Below, piece by piece: positions 1-11,572 of a stretch of DNA of 64,000 bases; the stretch's first letter is position 1; each line of letters starts with the position of its first letter. The stretch is from Lineus longissimus (lineage: Eukaryota; Nemertea; Pilidiophora; Heteronemertea; Lineidae), in NCBI RefSeq assembly GCF_910592395.1, contig NC_088326.1:8563001-8627000 (forward strand), given 5' to 3'. Below the pieces are notes generated by a model, which saw only the letters and a list, made by a program, of their open reading frames with translations, did no database searches and was not told where the DNA came from. Made by a program: the position numbers and the translations under genes.

Positions 1-68
1 AAAGTCCGATTGAAATAAAGCCCAAACATAAAGCTGGTCTTTGTAATGTTCTGTTTTGTTTAACGCAG

Positions 69-319
69 ATATGTCCAACCGGGCGATATTCGTGGTCATA
101 AGGACGCCACCTACCGGCAAAATTATAAAAACAACTAATACCACGCCTCTTGTCAGCGGTTTTGCCTGCGCATTTCACTGTTTTAGGCGCTTTGATTGTA
201 GCGCATTTGTACGAGACGTCACAATTATGAAATGTTACCTCCTCGACATAATGAAATATACTGAAGTCTTACGTACTACGACGTTTGGGGGTAACGACTT
301 ATGGCGTCTGACATTGTGA
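69..319 (+). CDS. Gene E, last exon: secreted PAN/apple-like protein (partial at window edge)
   Basis: This is the 251-nt terminal exon of a fifth copy of the PAN-type gene; earlier exons lie left of the window. The acceptor is the AG at 67-68 after a T-rich tract, and the exon starts in phase 1 as in the other copies. It carries the second PAN-like module, with Cys spacing C-x3-C-x5-C-x11-C, and ends in the family's conserved tail NDLWRLTL and a stop. Differences from paralogues include Ala for Asp just before the first Cys (FACAFHC) and Met for Lys before the last Cys. The reading frame is intact. A secreted, disulfide-bonded product is inferred from the family; no binding partner can be read from the sequence. 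Confidence 0.7.
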
Positions 320-2340
320 ATGTAGCCGTTTGATGTGTTAAAGGAAACTAAAATTGTGAGAAGTGGGAGCATATGGCGATGAAAGTAAGTGTCTCTAGAA
401 GAGTAGTTCAAAGTCCGTTCGCTAGGGCAGTATGTTAACTAGTGAACTGGTTAACATCGCCATAGATAATTCCCAGGACGTAATGGCTGATCGACGTAGT
501 GTCAGACACTGACAGGGGAAGGTCAGCCTAAAATAATATGTATGTATTCATCTCCTTGTACTATACAGTCTTTTACAACATTTATTAGTCAATACAACAA
601 CTAGTCTGGTGGTTCCTATCTTTCGTACTGAGAAATAAGTAAACATTAACCATTAATTAGCTGTTTCCCCTAGAAAGGTTATATTAGAACCGTGTGAAAA
701 ATACCATCAAAATGGTTAAGAATTAATATTTTGATAGGTAAACAACTAATTTTATAGTTGGCTTAACCTTATTCGATCATGCATGGTCATCCCTAACGAT
801 ATAACGATATCGTCAAGGGCGTCCGGATATACCTTTTTTTACGATCCTCAACGATAAAGTCAAAGGCAAACATTTTACACAACACTCTAGGCAATACGTT
901 CCATTTCGACTCGTTATGCTCCTCAGCATAGAATTTCTCATTAAGTTCGAAAACAGAACCTACTTACCTCAAAATTTTAAACCGTCGTATGGACGACTTC
1001 TCTTCTCCGTAGTGAGCCGATATTCTTATCTTAATTTAATTTTTGATATGCGAGTTTCTTTTTTCCTCGTCCAAGCCTCCATGTGTGTGCCTTCCTTTGG
1101 TGATGTGTGACCCCTGTTAATATGGCCACACTCTGCAGCCGACCCAAGTGTATATTTTTGCCATTAACTTGCTAAATATCGGTTGTACACGAGACCAGGT
1201 GCAACCGCGACTCTAGCGATATTTTCATTCCTTTGCCGTAAGGCGACTTTCAATACCACATCGCAGCAAGATCGGTATCAGCAGAAAGGTCGTCAGGAAT
1301 AATTGGATCGGAGCGGTTCCCCGGGCTGTATTCCAGTGCTCTTGGCTGATACCAATCCAAGTGTAATACCAAGAATATTCAAACTTATTCATGTTACCAA
1401 TATTATTAATTATCATTTCGGTTCTGTCAGGGGGCTATAACGTTATATCCAAAGTGATAACTTCGGTTCTGTCAGGGGGATAAAACGTTATCACTTCGGT
1501 TCTGTCAGGGGGATATGACGTTTTATCCCCCTGACAGAACCGAAGTGATGATTAATAATCCTCTTGGTTCTGTTTATAATGTACATGTAATCGACCGAAG
1601 CATCAAATTGGCCAATCTAATGTCCGATAATCAGCCTGTTTTCCAAAATAGTCTTCCAAAATAAAATATCGGAACACCGGGGCCAGTGACTAATATAAAG
1701 TTGGTGGTGATACGCCCGTTGGTTAAAAAGGCAAGAACCATGCTCAACACAAACAACGAGTTTCTTTAAATTTTTATCAGGATTAAACATTCAAAAGCGA
1801 AACATTTCTTTGGCTAATCGATACAAGGCGTTCGTAGATCGATATGTGTATTCGTATAATCGATCAATCCATAAAAATCTATGGTATTGTTTTTCCTGCA
1901 CTGTTGTTTTACTGATATTGACACATTTGATCCAGTCAATGAATGAAAAGACATTGATGCTTCATCTTCAATCAGTTTGGAGCGCCGGTTTAAATAGCGT
2001 CGATAGCATGGGTCAGTGGGTCCACCTTCGAACGAGGATGAGAGTAAGGCAAGTGCACGCACAAAACAGGTTCCCCTTTAATTGATAATTTGTTTGATAT
2101 CAACAGGACAATCCTACATCGTATTTCTCTCTATCTGTGTTTCAATTCGTGAACAGGGTATGAACACAACGTTAGAGTTCGATGACTCCAATGGTATGGG
2201 ATGGCTTGGCGTACAGAGCTGAAATGTTGAGGTTTTTTTTTATCTGACAACTATCCACAACATTGCGAGTTCCAGGTGAATAGGGCGAAGCGTTCCCTCT
2301 CAGTGCCTCTTCACGTTTTCCTTAATTTTGCTCAATTCGT
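320..2340. repeat. Downstream spacer of gene E, duplicated at 46324-48800
   Basis: No gene seen. This stretch is nearly collinear with 46324-48800 and partly with 24740-25034 plus 27448-27876 and with 41111-41533. It holds the empty target sites of three insertions present elsewhere: the Gypsy site near 968-972, the 12-bp TIR-element site at 1361-1372 and the TA at 1376-1377 used by the pogo-type element. From about 1660 to 2190 it resembles the region upstream of exon 1 in genes B and C, then diverges, so no exon 1 follows. Confidence 0.75.
1417..1552. repeat. Short palindromic repeat cluster
   Basis: The motif CTTCGGTTCTGTCAGGGGG occurs as direct copies near 1462 and 1495 and in inverted form at about 1525-1545, so the segment can fold into a hairpin. 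The matching place at 47418-47462 has one shortened hairpin, so the array has expanded or contracted since the duplication. Confidence 0.7.
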
Positions 2341-2757
2341 GATTAGATGATTGCTATAAAAGGGTCAATGGGGCTGAACCCGACCGAAATCTTAATAGGA
2401 CTGTTAGAAGACATACAGGGCTATTTGGTAAAAACGATTTCATTCAAATGTAATGAGGGCGCAATGAGATATATTCGACCCCAAAAAGCACTGTTTTCAA
2501 CGTTTTCACCGACTTCGGCGCCACCTATACCTTCGCGACTTCATTACCCACCAATATTTTCAAGTGGCATAGTATTGGACAAGCTAATGGAATCCTATCA
2601 TGCATAAACTAGCTTGGGATGTTGAGGGCGCAGTCTTGGACTGCCTGAAATACATGTGTCATTTCAGAAAAAAGTACTGCTTTGCAGTGTTCCCTACAGG
2701 CCGCGCCCTACACTCCCCACGGAATTTTTTTTTATTTTCTGCAGCTCCTTCCATCAA
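2341..2757. repeat. Conserved repeat segment of unknown origin (three copies)
   Basis: The segment recurs at 48806-49230 and, in part, at 24118-24463. It contains an 86-codon open frame (2347-2607) shared with the 48812 copy, but the third copy lacks the start region and has indels. I recognise no domain and see no splice or codon evidence for a gene, so I treat it as repeat DNA flanking the integrase scrap that follows. Confidence 0.5.
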
Positions 2758-3131
2758 ATTAGACTACCTTCACGATACCACAGCTGACACTGTCATTGCA
2801 AAGATTGAACATGGAACATGGTATCCCGGACACTTTCGTCTCAGATCGTGGAACCCAGTTCACGTCTAACCATTTCAAACGATTCCGCACAAACTGGTCA
2901 ATCACTCATGAACTCATTAGCAAGGGAAACTCTAAGGCTAATGATGCTGTAGAAGCTGCCGTAAAGTCAGCTCAGAAACTGTTGAACAAGTCAAAATCCG
3001 CTAAGGAAGACCCTTGCTTGGAATTACTCATCATCAGAAATACGCCAACGGAAGGCCTACAGTCAAGCCCATCTCAACGACTACTTGGTCGACGCACAAA
3101 GACATTCATACCTTCTCACCAAGACTATTAA
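2758..3131 (+). pseudogene. Ty3/Gypsy integrase core remnant
   Basis: Two overlapping frames together read as part of a retroviral-type integrase catalytic core: DTTADTVIAKIEHG in one frame, then GIPDTFVSDRGTQFTS (holding the second catalytic Asp), a glycine/asparagine-rich segment before the third acidic residue's region, and RNTPTEGLQSSPSQRL. A short duplication (GAACATG twice near 2806-2820) causes the frameshift. No LTR, RT or gag is nearby. The copy at 49240-49440 has lost about 165 bp from the middle. This is a different Gypsy lineage from the element at 25035-27447. Dead fragment. Confidence 0.8.
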
Positions 3132-3450
3132 TTAAGACAAGGACCAAGATGCGTGCGTATCCTTATCGTTCTATACGTGTGTTTGTTTTGTAGTTATGTC
3201 CTTATTTTAAAGTTTTCTTTAATCCTCCTCTGTCTAATTGTAAAGTATCTTGGACTTGTACCATTAATTCTTTTCTTTATAAAGAGAAAGGATGTTACGT
3301 GAATGTGTCTTCACGGCCAAAGAGGAACACGTCAGTGCAGTTTTACTTATGATCGTTGTAGTTTTGCATATATAAAGTTGATCAAAGTTTGGTGGTAGAT
3401 TTAGACTCTCCCTTCTCCATACTTTGCTAATGAAACATCATGACCATGAT
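3132..3450. other. AT-rich stretch without a gene
   Basis: No coding, RNA or clear repeat structure is visible apart from its duplicate at 49442-49770. Confidence 0.4.
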
Positions 3451-3790
3451 TATTTCAGGGCTTGGGGGTTGACATTTTGGGGGGGGGGGTCAAATGGTCA
3501 AATTTGACCTGGAGTGACCCCGAAATTGATGTATGAACTTAATGTGTAAATCGGCCATGTTTTGGCGTAATTTGCACCAAACTTCACCAAATATTAGAAT
3601 TAGCTATCTAAAAAATCATTAAACAATAGATAATTTCAGGGTTTGAGAGTTGAAGTTTTGGGGGGTCAAATGGCCAAATTTGATCTGGGGTGACTCCGAA
3701 ATTGATGCATGAACTTAATGTGTAAATCGGCAATGGTTTGGCGTAGTGATTTGCACCAAACTTCACCAAATATTAGAATTAGCTATTTTG
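3451..3790. repeat. Two-unit tandem repeat, about 182 bp period
   Basis: Unit 1 starts with TTTCAGGGCTTGGGGG near 3453 and unit 2 with TTTCAGGGTTTGAGAG near 3634. Both run through the G-tract, CAAATTTGA, CCGAAATTGATG, GTGTAAATCGGC and CACCAAACTTCACC blocks. The same two units occur at 49760-50095. Confidence 0.8.
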
Positions 3791-3924
3791 AAAAAAGGCG
3801 ATTTTTCAAATAAATAACAGTTTATTCCATTGTTGAAATGACGTAATAGTTTTTTAAGTACTATTTTCGTGTGCGATTCGCTCTGATTGGTCCAATCAGT
3901 GATGCGGAGCTTATCGATCTGCTG

Positions 3925-4705
3925 TCTCTGCCACAGTTGGCTCACCAGTCACCTTTCAACAACGGGAACAATCCACGGCCAACAATGATCATAATGGCAC
4001 GTATCTCAGGTTGGACACGCAATATCATTGCGCTTTCTACGTCTTTTCAAAATGAAGGACGGGGATCGCGAAACGGCTTTTTCCTCCAATTTTGCCAGAA
4101 TACGATCCATTCATAAAACTAAAAACAAATCAAAAAGAGGATTTTCATTGCCTGAGCAACGCCGAGGAAGTTTCAACGAGAGTCATGCGCGAAACCTGCA
4201 TAAATACACAAATCGGGTTTGAAGTGTGACGAAATGGCGCCGTGATCAGTCGTGCTCTCACCTAATCACGGATCACGGCAACACTGGGCGCCCGTGACTG
4301 CGCCATTTATCGTTAAAGTCTATATCTTTATTACACATCTGTTTTACACAAATACACTTCACGGTGTTATGAAAAAATTATGACGATATCCTCGAAAAAT
4401 TTTTTTATCGAAACATAACAAGAAGGCTTTTCAATCCATGTTACAAGCATTGCACTATACACATTGGATCAGTGTGTGAATGATCAAACTGTGAGAGACA
4501 GACTCAATCTCCCGGTCTTCGATCCGTAATGTCGAAAATTACATAAACCCGTTGAGTTTTTCACATCATGAAAACAAGTAGAACGCGCAATGATATTACG
4601 CGCATGCGTATTCAACCTTAGCTACGTCCCATTGTGACAACTGTTGGTCATTCATTGTTCTCATTGTTGAGAGGTGACTGGTGAGCCAACTGTGGCAGAG
4701 TCAGT
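3925..4705. repeat. Segment bounded by about 40-bp inverted repeats
   Basis: CTCTGCCACAGTTGGCTCAC near 3933 is inverted at about 4677-4697 (GTGAGCCAACTGTGGCAGAG), with weaker pairing outside it. The inside contains two overlapping short frames with no recognisable domain. The copy at about 50230-51010 keeps both arms. It may be a non-autonomous DNA element; the target duplication is not clear. Confidence 0.5.
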
Positions 4706-5645
4706 AGGTCGAGTGAGACTTGACAGCGATGATCATCATTGACGACGCTTGGAGAATGAGACTATGAGAATGGGTCTATCAAATAGGACCGAAGACCGGA
4801 AGATTGATCGCCGTCAACTAAAAATTACGTCACACTTGACGTCTTCACGTCACGAGAGTTTTTTGGTAAAAATGGAAAAACTCTCCTTTTGATCGTCCAT
4901 TCTTAAATATTTATGGGGATGTGTGGTATACGATGGATAAAACTGATGAAAATAGATACATGTTTATCAATTTTCATTCCGGTTACTGTTGTTAAATTCA
5001 GCACCAGGATTAGTAGTATATAGTACAGAAGAAAACACCTCAAAATTGAAAGCCTTAACAGATCACGAATATTCATGATTTCATACAAATCTCGACAATA
5101 TTCACTGCTCCCACTATATTCTTAAGTTTATAATTCAAGTCAGAAATCTCTCTTCAAAACCATCATTATACCATCACGTTTGAATGCAATTTCTATAACT
5201 CCCTGAGGATTGAAGTCATTTTAAAACTTAAAGTCATTTTAAAACTTAGTCCATAGAAATTGCGAAAATAATTGAAACCATTGGATGCCGAAATCTCACG
5301 GGACCACACGATATCGTTATTTCTTGGGGCTGCGGGATTTTGCGGAGGACTTTAGACAGAATGCCGTCATCTTAGAAATTTTCGTCGTAATGAAACCGAA
5401 TGTTTTTGTCGTCTATTTCGTCTTCGAGTTTTCATCAGTTCGGTTGAGATAAAGGAAAACATTTTGAAGATGAATAATTGAAACGAGCATAACTGCTAAA
5501 TGAAGGAAAGCGTTCAGCTGCCTTTGTAAATATGCTTTTATTTTGAAATACAGCATATATCAGAAAGGTATAGAATGCCTGATTAAGTCGGTTTCGTGTT
5601 GGTTTTCTTGATGAATCCGTCCTTCAACTTTGCATTCCTTGATCA
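4706..5645. other. Non-coding stretch, duplicated at 51010-51940
   Basis: AT-rich, with only short frames. A direct repeat around 5217-5250 (AAGTCATTTTAAAACTTA twice) is single in the other copy. No gene seen. Confidence 0.5.
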
Positions 5646-6515
5646 CTCACACAACATATAGTGAGTGTAATGGTTACGTATGTATACACTGTATGTAAAG
5701 TGTAAACAAAATTCATATATCCATCATGTCCATCGAATGTGAACAAATTTGTGCAGACCCATGACAATTCTGGTTCCGGTACAGTTTTGTCGCATTCCAT
5801 ATGGGCCGCGCGTTGGCCGATCCTGCATTCATGACGCACCGCACCCACAGTTACGACGTCGGACGTGAATCCCATTGTTTCCTTCCTCGTGACGCAATTA
5901 TTTCATGACGTCATGAGCCATTGACCATTCACACAAACTTTCCGAAAATCGGAGCGCACAGCAAGAGCTTAATATGTAAAGAGCAAGCTCTAGTGAACTC
6001 ACACAACTGTTTGACATGGGGGAGCCCCCCAAACCCCCGTCCTGACATATTTAGCCAGTACATTGGGGGATGAGTCCCCCAAACCCCCTCCCCCGTTCTC
6101 TGAAAGTGACAGGTTTTAGTCAGTACATTGGGGGGAAGGCCCCGCCCCAACCCCCCCCCCCCATTGGACTCTAAAAATAGAATTCCTTGGAGACGCTGAA
6201 CAATAAGGCCCCATAAAGAAATAGTCCCCGCCCCGGTAGCTGTCTCATATCTGCGGAGAGAAGCAGCTCTTTGTGGTGAAATAATAATTGAATTTTCCAC
6301 CTGCTAGCCTAGATATTTATGTATGTTTCTTCACCAGTTAGTTAATAACGAAGTTTTGTAGCTGATATATTCTTAATTGTTTTAACGCGTTTTTTTGGAT
6401 TCGTTTGGTGCCAAAATCAAGAATGGCAAATTTACGATCTTGACACTAGAGGCGCTGATGTCGTTCCGGAACGGAAGGTGCTAAATCGGATAGCCAGGCG
6501 GTATGGGAACTCCTG
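5646..6515 (+). mobile_element. Left part of a long-TIR DNA element (E1)
   Basis: Starts with CTCACACAAC then GTGAGTGTAATGGTTACG, the same terminus as the elements at 11573-13234 and 51941-54992. The first 290 bp are the terminal repeat, including TGACGTCATGAG. About 36 bp of LINE sequence (5937-5972) matches 56286-56321. The rest (5973-6515) is the inverse of about 12330-12790. No transposase frame is visible. Its insertion site is the same as that of the 51941 copy, so it predates the duplication. The element is interrupted at 6515/6516 by a 4.96-kb insertion. Confidence 0.65.
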
Positions 6516-6780
6516 GGCCCGGTTTCACAAAGAATCTTAAGTCTGTTTTGGTGACTTAAGTATGAGAATTTCTTAAGTTTAGTCTTAAGTTGATTCACAA
6601 AGAATCTTAACTCGCCTAGCCGACTTAAGTACCCCAAAAACTTAAGCACGGTAGCTACCGTACTTAAGTCGGAATGAAGGACACAAGATGCTTTGAGATT
6701 CGTACTTAAGTTTTTGACTTGGCTTAGTCAAAATATTATGACTTAAGACAAACACTTAAGATTCTTTGAGAAACCGGGCC
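6516..6780. mobile_element. Palindromic MITE (GGGCCCGGTTTCACAAAG termini)
   Basis: About 265 bp whose two halves are inverted copies rich in CTTAAG, with termini GGGCCCGGTTTCACAAAG and its inverse. No coding capacity. Foldback/MITE class; superfamily not determined. Confidence 0.75.
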
Positions 6781-7480
6781 CTGGTCACATTTTGGTTCAG
6801 TATGTTTCAATTAAACATGAACGGTTGAGGATTGCTCCGAAGTAATCTTTGCTATCGAGGTCGTTCATTGGTCTACTTTGTGATGGGGCGGGTTATCAGG
6901 TGTGGATCTGCTCGTGCTGGCCTTGGCTCTGAGTGTAACAGCATCTGTTATCTCGCCAGGTCTGGTTGTGACAGTATCTGCAATCTCATCAGGCTGGTTG
7001 TGGCAGCATCTGCAATCTCATGCAGATCTGGTTGTGCCAGCATTTCCTGTCTATCAGGTCTGGTTGTGAGAGCATATGTTGTATTAGCAGGTCTGGTTGT
7101 GGCAGCATATTATGGTATGGTTGTTGCAGTATATCTGCTGTCTCTTCAGGTCTGGTGTTCTGATTTCATGCAATCCCTTGATGAAAATAATCAGTATTCA
7201 CCATGTGAAAATGAGACACAGTTTTCTTAAGCGTGGAGACAAGGTCCACCCTGTAGAAACATGGTGCACTACGTTAGGAGAGTACACATCTAGATCAGAC
7301 AGAGTACGCATAGTGAAGGGGCATGGCACATTCAGCAAAGACTTGGTATACTCCCTGGCAACATGGCGAGCAATGAAGGGGAGTGCACATCCAGAAGAGA
7401 TATTGTGCACTACTGTCTCATTGGCCGAAAGTCATTTCTGCAGGTAACAATATAGAGCGACGGTAAAATACACAGGCCCG
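6781..7480. repeat. Repeat block 1 with about 27-bp minisatellite
   Basis: Positions 6940-7160 hold degenerate units around AGGTCTGGTTGTGACAGCAT. The whole block is repeated at 8840-9510, where a foldback sequence has been added. The 132-codon frame across it is a product of the tandem units and not a gene I would call. Confidence 0.6.
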
Positions 7481-7556
7481 TTGCGGTGGAAAACAGAAAT
7501 GTCCTCGTTTTTCACTTTCGCTCCGATATCTTTGAACAGGGTGACAAATTCATGTA

Positions 7557-7654
7557 CTACAGGGTGGCCCAGAATTAATTTCCCTCACACAATGGACACA
7601 CACAATAGAATTCTATTGTGCAAGGGATCAAAACCTTTCTGGGCCACCCTGTAG
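7557..7654. mobile_element. 98-bp palindromic MITE
   Basis: Ends CTACAGGGTGGCCCAGAA and the inverse TTCTGGGCCACCCTGTAG, with a second small palindrome (ATAGAATTCTAT) in the middle. It is flanked by TA on the left. Confidence 0.75.
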
Positions 7655-8839
7655 AGTTTCGTGAGTTTCCTCATCAGCCTCAGGTCGGCCAATGATTTTG
7701 ACAGGACCTCAGTTGGCACCATCTGAGCTAAAAAAAAGTGGAACTACGCGATTACTTAAAATTAAAAATTGCCTCATTGTGAGGTGGAAATATCCCCCTT
7801 GTTAGGAGGGGAACGGGGGACGAATTATTCCATGAACCCCAAACATGGTACTGCCGACCGTTGCCGGCCACAGCGTCTCTTTGCTCCGAACTTACTTACT
7901 GGGTAGGACCCTTATATGCAGTACAAATTCTCGCTGCATTGCTCCTGTGTGGACGTTTCATGTGCGTACTATGTAGTATGGCTGGCCAACGGCAGGGGAG
8001 CCAGGAGCGGGCTCCGGACGCAATTAAATCTGCGATAGGGTCCGTGCACATTCTGTATACATACATTTTCGTGATTTAAAAAGAAATCAATGCTGGGAGT
8101 TTCATCAAACTTTGCAGAAGTGTAGTACTATATCTTGTCAATGTCATAAGTGAATTTGAAAAAGTTCCAATGATTCTAAATTATCTTATTAGCGTTTTCA
8201 TGAGACATGTCAGAATTTGACACTCGCCGACAGGCGACACGGCCCGTCACGGGGCCGTGTTTTTGACTGTTAATTTCATCTGCCATGTTTCAGGCCCTCT
8301 AAAACGCGAAACAGCCTGCAATGGCCCTCTGTCCTCTCGCAGGCATTACCCCCCCCCCCCCTCCCCCGATTACCCCCTCCACATACAAGTATAAACCCCG
8401 GGAGTACCCACGGACGTTGAGAAAGCAAGTTTGAAAATAATGGGTAAAATGCCCCTGCTGGTCTCAACTTGTCACAATCTTGTCCATTGACAATACAAAG
8501 TTATCTTTGTGTGTGGGCAGGAAGCCAGTAATAGTTAAGCTATCAATTTTAATTGCGAAACACAAACTCGTTTGACACCGTTCCCACCATCTCTCGGAGC
8601 GTGTGGAGAATAAAGAAATGTTACCCTTATCGGATCAAATAATGTTAGACCTTAGAGTAACTAGACTGGGTTACTCTAAGGTTAGACCAAATTCCAGAGC
8701 GGCTCTATAGTCTCCAGGCCCATCTTATTCTTGGCACAACTTGGCCGATATCGGACCGATATCACGCCGATGAGTAAAACGACATAAAGGGCACTCAGAC
8801 TTGGGCCTCTATCCTTCCTATTGACCTCGTCACATTATA
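7655..8839. other. Unassigned stretch with small hairpins
   Basis: No gene seen. There is a C-tract at about 8349-8365 and a perfect hairpin at about 8650-8685 (CCTTAGAGTAAC ... GTTACTCTAAGG). Confidence 0.4.
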
Positions 8840-9510
8840 GGTTCAGTATGTTTCAAAACATGAACGCGGATTGAGGATTGCTCCGAAGTAATCTTTGCTA
8901 TCGAGCTCGTTCATTGGTCTGCTTTGAGATGGATTATCAGGTGTGGAACTGCTCGTGTTGCCCTTGGCTCTGGGTGTAACAGCATTTGTTATCTCACCTG
9001 GTCTGGTTGTGACAGCATCTGCAATCTCATCAGGTCTGGTTGTGCCAGCATCTCCTGTCTATCTGCCAGCATCTCCTGTCTGGTTGTGACAGCAAATGCT
9101 GTATTATCAGGTCTGGTTGTGACAGCATGTTGAGGTAAGGTTGGCTCTAGGAAAACTCATCCCCGGAAAACTCGTCCCCAGAAAATTCGCCCCGAGGAAA
9201 ATTTGTCCCTGGATAATTCGTCCCCGAGGAAAATTCGTCCCCGAGGAAAATTCGTCCCCGGATAACTCACCCCTGAGGAAAATTCGTCCCCGGATAACTC
9301 ACCCCTGAGGAAAATTCGTCCCCGGAATATTTGTCCCCAGAAAATTCGTCCCCGAGGAAAATTCGTCAGGGAATTTTCCCGGGACGAATTTTCCTGTAAC
9401 CGGTATGGTTGTTGCAGCATCTGCTGTTTCTTCAGGTCTGATGTTCTGATTTCATGCAATCCCTTATGAAAATGATCAGGTATTCACCATGTGAAAATGA
9501 GACACATTTT
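8840..9510. repeat. Repeat block 2, second copy of 6781-7480
   Basis: Opens with the same TGAGGATTGCTCCGAAGTAA as 6830 and carries the same minisatellite (9000-9130). It is split by an inserted foldback array at about 9143-9400 and resumes with GGTATGGTTGTTGCAGCAT. Confidence 0.65.
9143..9400. repeat. Short-unit tandem array (GAAAATTCGTCCCCGAG) with one inverted unit
   Basis: About a dozen degenerate units of GGAAAATTCGTCCCCG, 14-18 bp each, followed at about 9370-9394 by inverted GGGACGAATTTTCC. It interrupts repeat block 2, so it came in as a unit, probably a foldback-type element. Confidence 0.7.
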
Positions 9511-10074
9511 TCCTGAGACAAGGAGACAATGGCATCCCAGCTGATATATTCGTACGACACTCATCTTCTCTGAGGCTGCCATCTGAGCTAAGAAAATGGA
9601 ACTAGGCAATTACGAAAACTCAAAAATATCGCCCGTTTCTAGGGCGGGGGACGATTTACAGCTGGAACCCTTGAACCAGCTCCCTCGGATCCGTCATTCA
9701 TCAAGTCAAAGCAAGTATGCACCTGGTTTAATCCTTTGTTTATCTTATTAATATACTACCCAGCAAGACCCTTATATACTGTGCAAATTCTCTCGGCATT
9801 ACATCCATGGTGTTAACCCCACTTACGTAGCAGGTGCGTTGCAGGTCATTGGTCTATGCTGCCACCTATTAGTGAGGACAATATCTAGTATTCCCGGCAA
9901 ATTCCCAGAAAACCTATCACCAGTATCAGATCACAGGTTGCAAGTGTTCTGGCCTATTGTGTAAATGTAAATAGAAATATTTACTTGTATTTTTATTAAA
10001 CCGATCAGATCACAAGTTGCCTACACGTCTAGAGTAACGTTACATTATTTACTTTATCATGTTTATTGCATATT

Positions 10075-10832
10075 CAGGGCTTTAGATAACTTTTTTGGTC
10101 AGGAAGTCAAGTACTTCCTTAACATTATTGATGCACCATTTTGGGAGTTTGGGGTTTTAACTGGCATTGCAAATACTCCCAACTTGTCAGTATTATCCCA
10201 GGCTGGGCGTACAGATACTTCCAATTTCCTAAGGTTGGAAGTATAAAATCATGTTATGCAATGCATGTTATGTTATGCAATGCATGTTGTGATCCAGAGT
10301 TCCCTTGCATCTCAAACCACAGAGTAAGTGTAGAGCTTGTCCTATTTCGCCACCTCGTCGTCTTAGCTGATAATGGCTGTTCCAGGCTTCATTATTCATG
10401 CTCAACAGCTGGACAGCCGACGGGAACCCCTGAATTCCGAAATGAAAGCCCCTAAACAATGGAGCCAAAGCATGACAGATTGGTACTTAAGTTCCTCGTT
10501 GGTGGCACTGCCGTGCAGAATTCGTAATTAGATATAATCAATACCAGTAACCTTGAGATTCAGTAACCAATCACAGCTCTCACTCTGGGCATGTGCCACT
10601 AGGATGACTTCACCGGCCGCCAAATATGGTCAGCTACTATCGTAGTAAAACATTTTCATTCATAAAGCTGTATATGCAACATCATTCATTGGCCAGCCGC
10701 GGTAGAGTAGCGTCAGCGGGGGATTTTGGAACTAATTGTGACAGACTGACTATCAAGTGCCGGCCGTGCAGAGGAGTGAGGCAGGGCGGTATATACGCCC
10801 ATACGCCCATACGCCCGTTATCTAAAGCCCTG
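10075..10832. mobile_element. 758-bp TIR element, hAT-like termini
   Basis: Perfect 16-bp termini CAGGGCTTTAGATAAC / GTTATCTAAAGCCCTG, flanked on both sides by CATATT. CAGGG...CCCTG ends resemble hAT elements, but hAT normally makes 8-bp duplications and only 6 bp match here. No transposase; GCGTAT/ACGCCC repeats lie near the right end. Confidence 0.75.
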
Positions 10833-11320
10833 CATATTGAACTGGCCACTAGTTGTTTATGAGCTTGAGGACAAATATTTTGACATTGAGGAGGCCTAAC
10901 CTATTCACTTCATCGGCCACTCCCAGGCCGCCTTTTTGGATGGTTTTGTAACGGCCCATGGGGTTGTGTCCCCAGGGCCACTAAATTTCCCAATACACTG
11001 CCGCTGTCGTATCATTACGGCCTCCATCAGCATCGCCTGTTCACTCTGAGACCAATTCGCTGCTCGCTTCTTGTCCGCCATTTTTTTGGATTTCCCGCTC
11101 CTTTTTTTTTACGTACCGGTTATAAACCGCCCACGCCATTCGCACCACGCCGACTTTATACCACGTGCTCCCGATTTCGCAATCCAAAATGTCTTTCTGA
11201 CCTCCTTCGTTGACGAGCAGTTGAAGAGTTCCATAAAAAAGCGTTCGGCAATTACCGTCATCGAACGGAAACTCCCGAAGTGTTGTGGAACTATCGGAGG
11301 CTGGATCAAACGGCCAGCTC
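10833..11320. other. Unassigned stretch before the right terminus of the large insertion
   Basis: A 101-codon frame (11071-11376) runs into the terminal repeat and has no recognisable domain. I do not call it a gene. Confidence 0.35.
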
Positions 11321-11572
11321 TGCGGATTTTACATGACTTAAGTCAGAACGCAAAAACTAAGCTAAGATTGTGCTAAGATCCTTTGTGATTCGCACTTAAG
11401 TTTTTTGCTTAGCTTAGCAAAAAAATCATATCTTAAGTTTAAAACTTAAGATTCTTTGTGAAACCGGGCCCTGCACTCTGACCACGTGACCTACATCATT
11501 ACTTCACAGTTCCGGCACTGGGTCGAGTTTGGCAGTTACTAGAAATCACGTGACTGGATATGGATTTAGTAA

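Larger units (their letters stand above)
6516..11472. mobile_element. 4.96-kb insertion bracketed by GGCCCGG-type termini
   Basis: The left end reads GGGCCCGGTTTCACAAAG and the right end is its inverse. Joining bases up to 6515 with those from 11473 gives GAACTCCT/GCACTCTG, and that uninterrupted sequence exists (inverted) at about 12290-12310, so this is a single insertion with a 2-3-bp (CT/CTG) target duplication. The left end is itself a complete palindromic element (6516-6780) and the right end a diverged partial one (about 11320-11472). The unit may be one transposon or two MITEs that moved the DNA between them. No transposase is recognisable inside. Confidence 0.65.

Noticed and set aside
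3871-4222. Two overlapping frames kept in both duplication copies
   Set aside because: Copies are nearly identical in all positions, so conservation is uninformative, and no domain is seen.
6929-7230. Cys-rich 132-codon frame that could be a secreted peptide
   Set aside because: Cys codons come from the minisatellite unit TGTGACAGCAT-like repeats; the frame breaks in the second copy at 8924.
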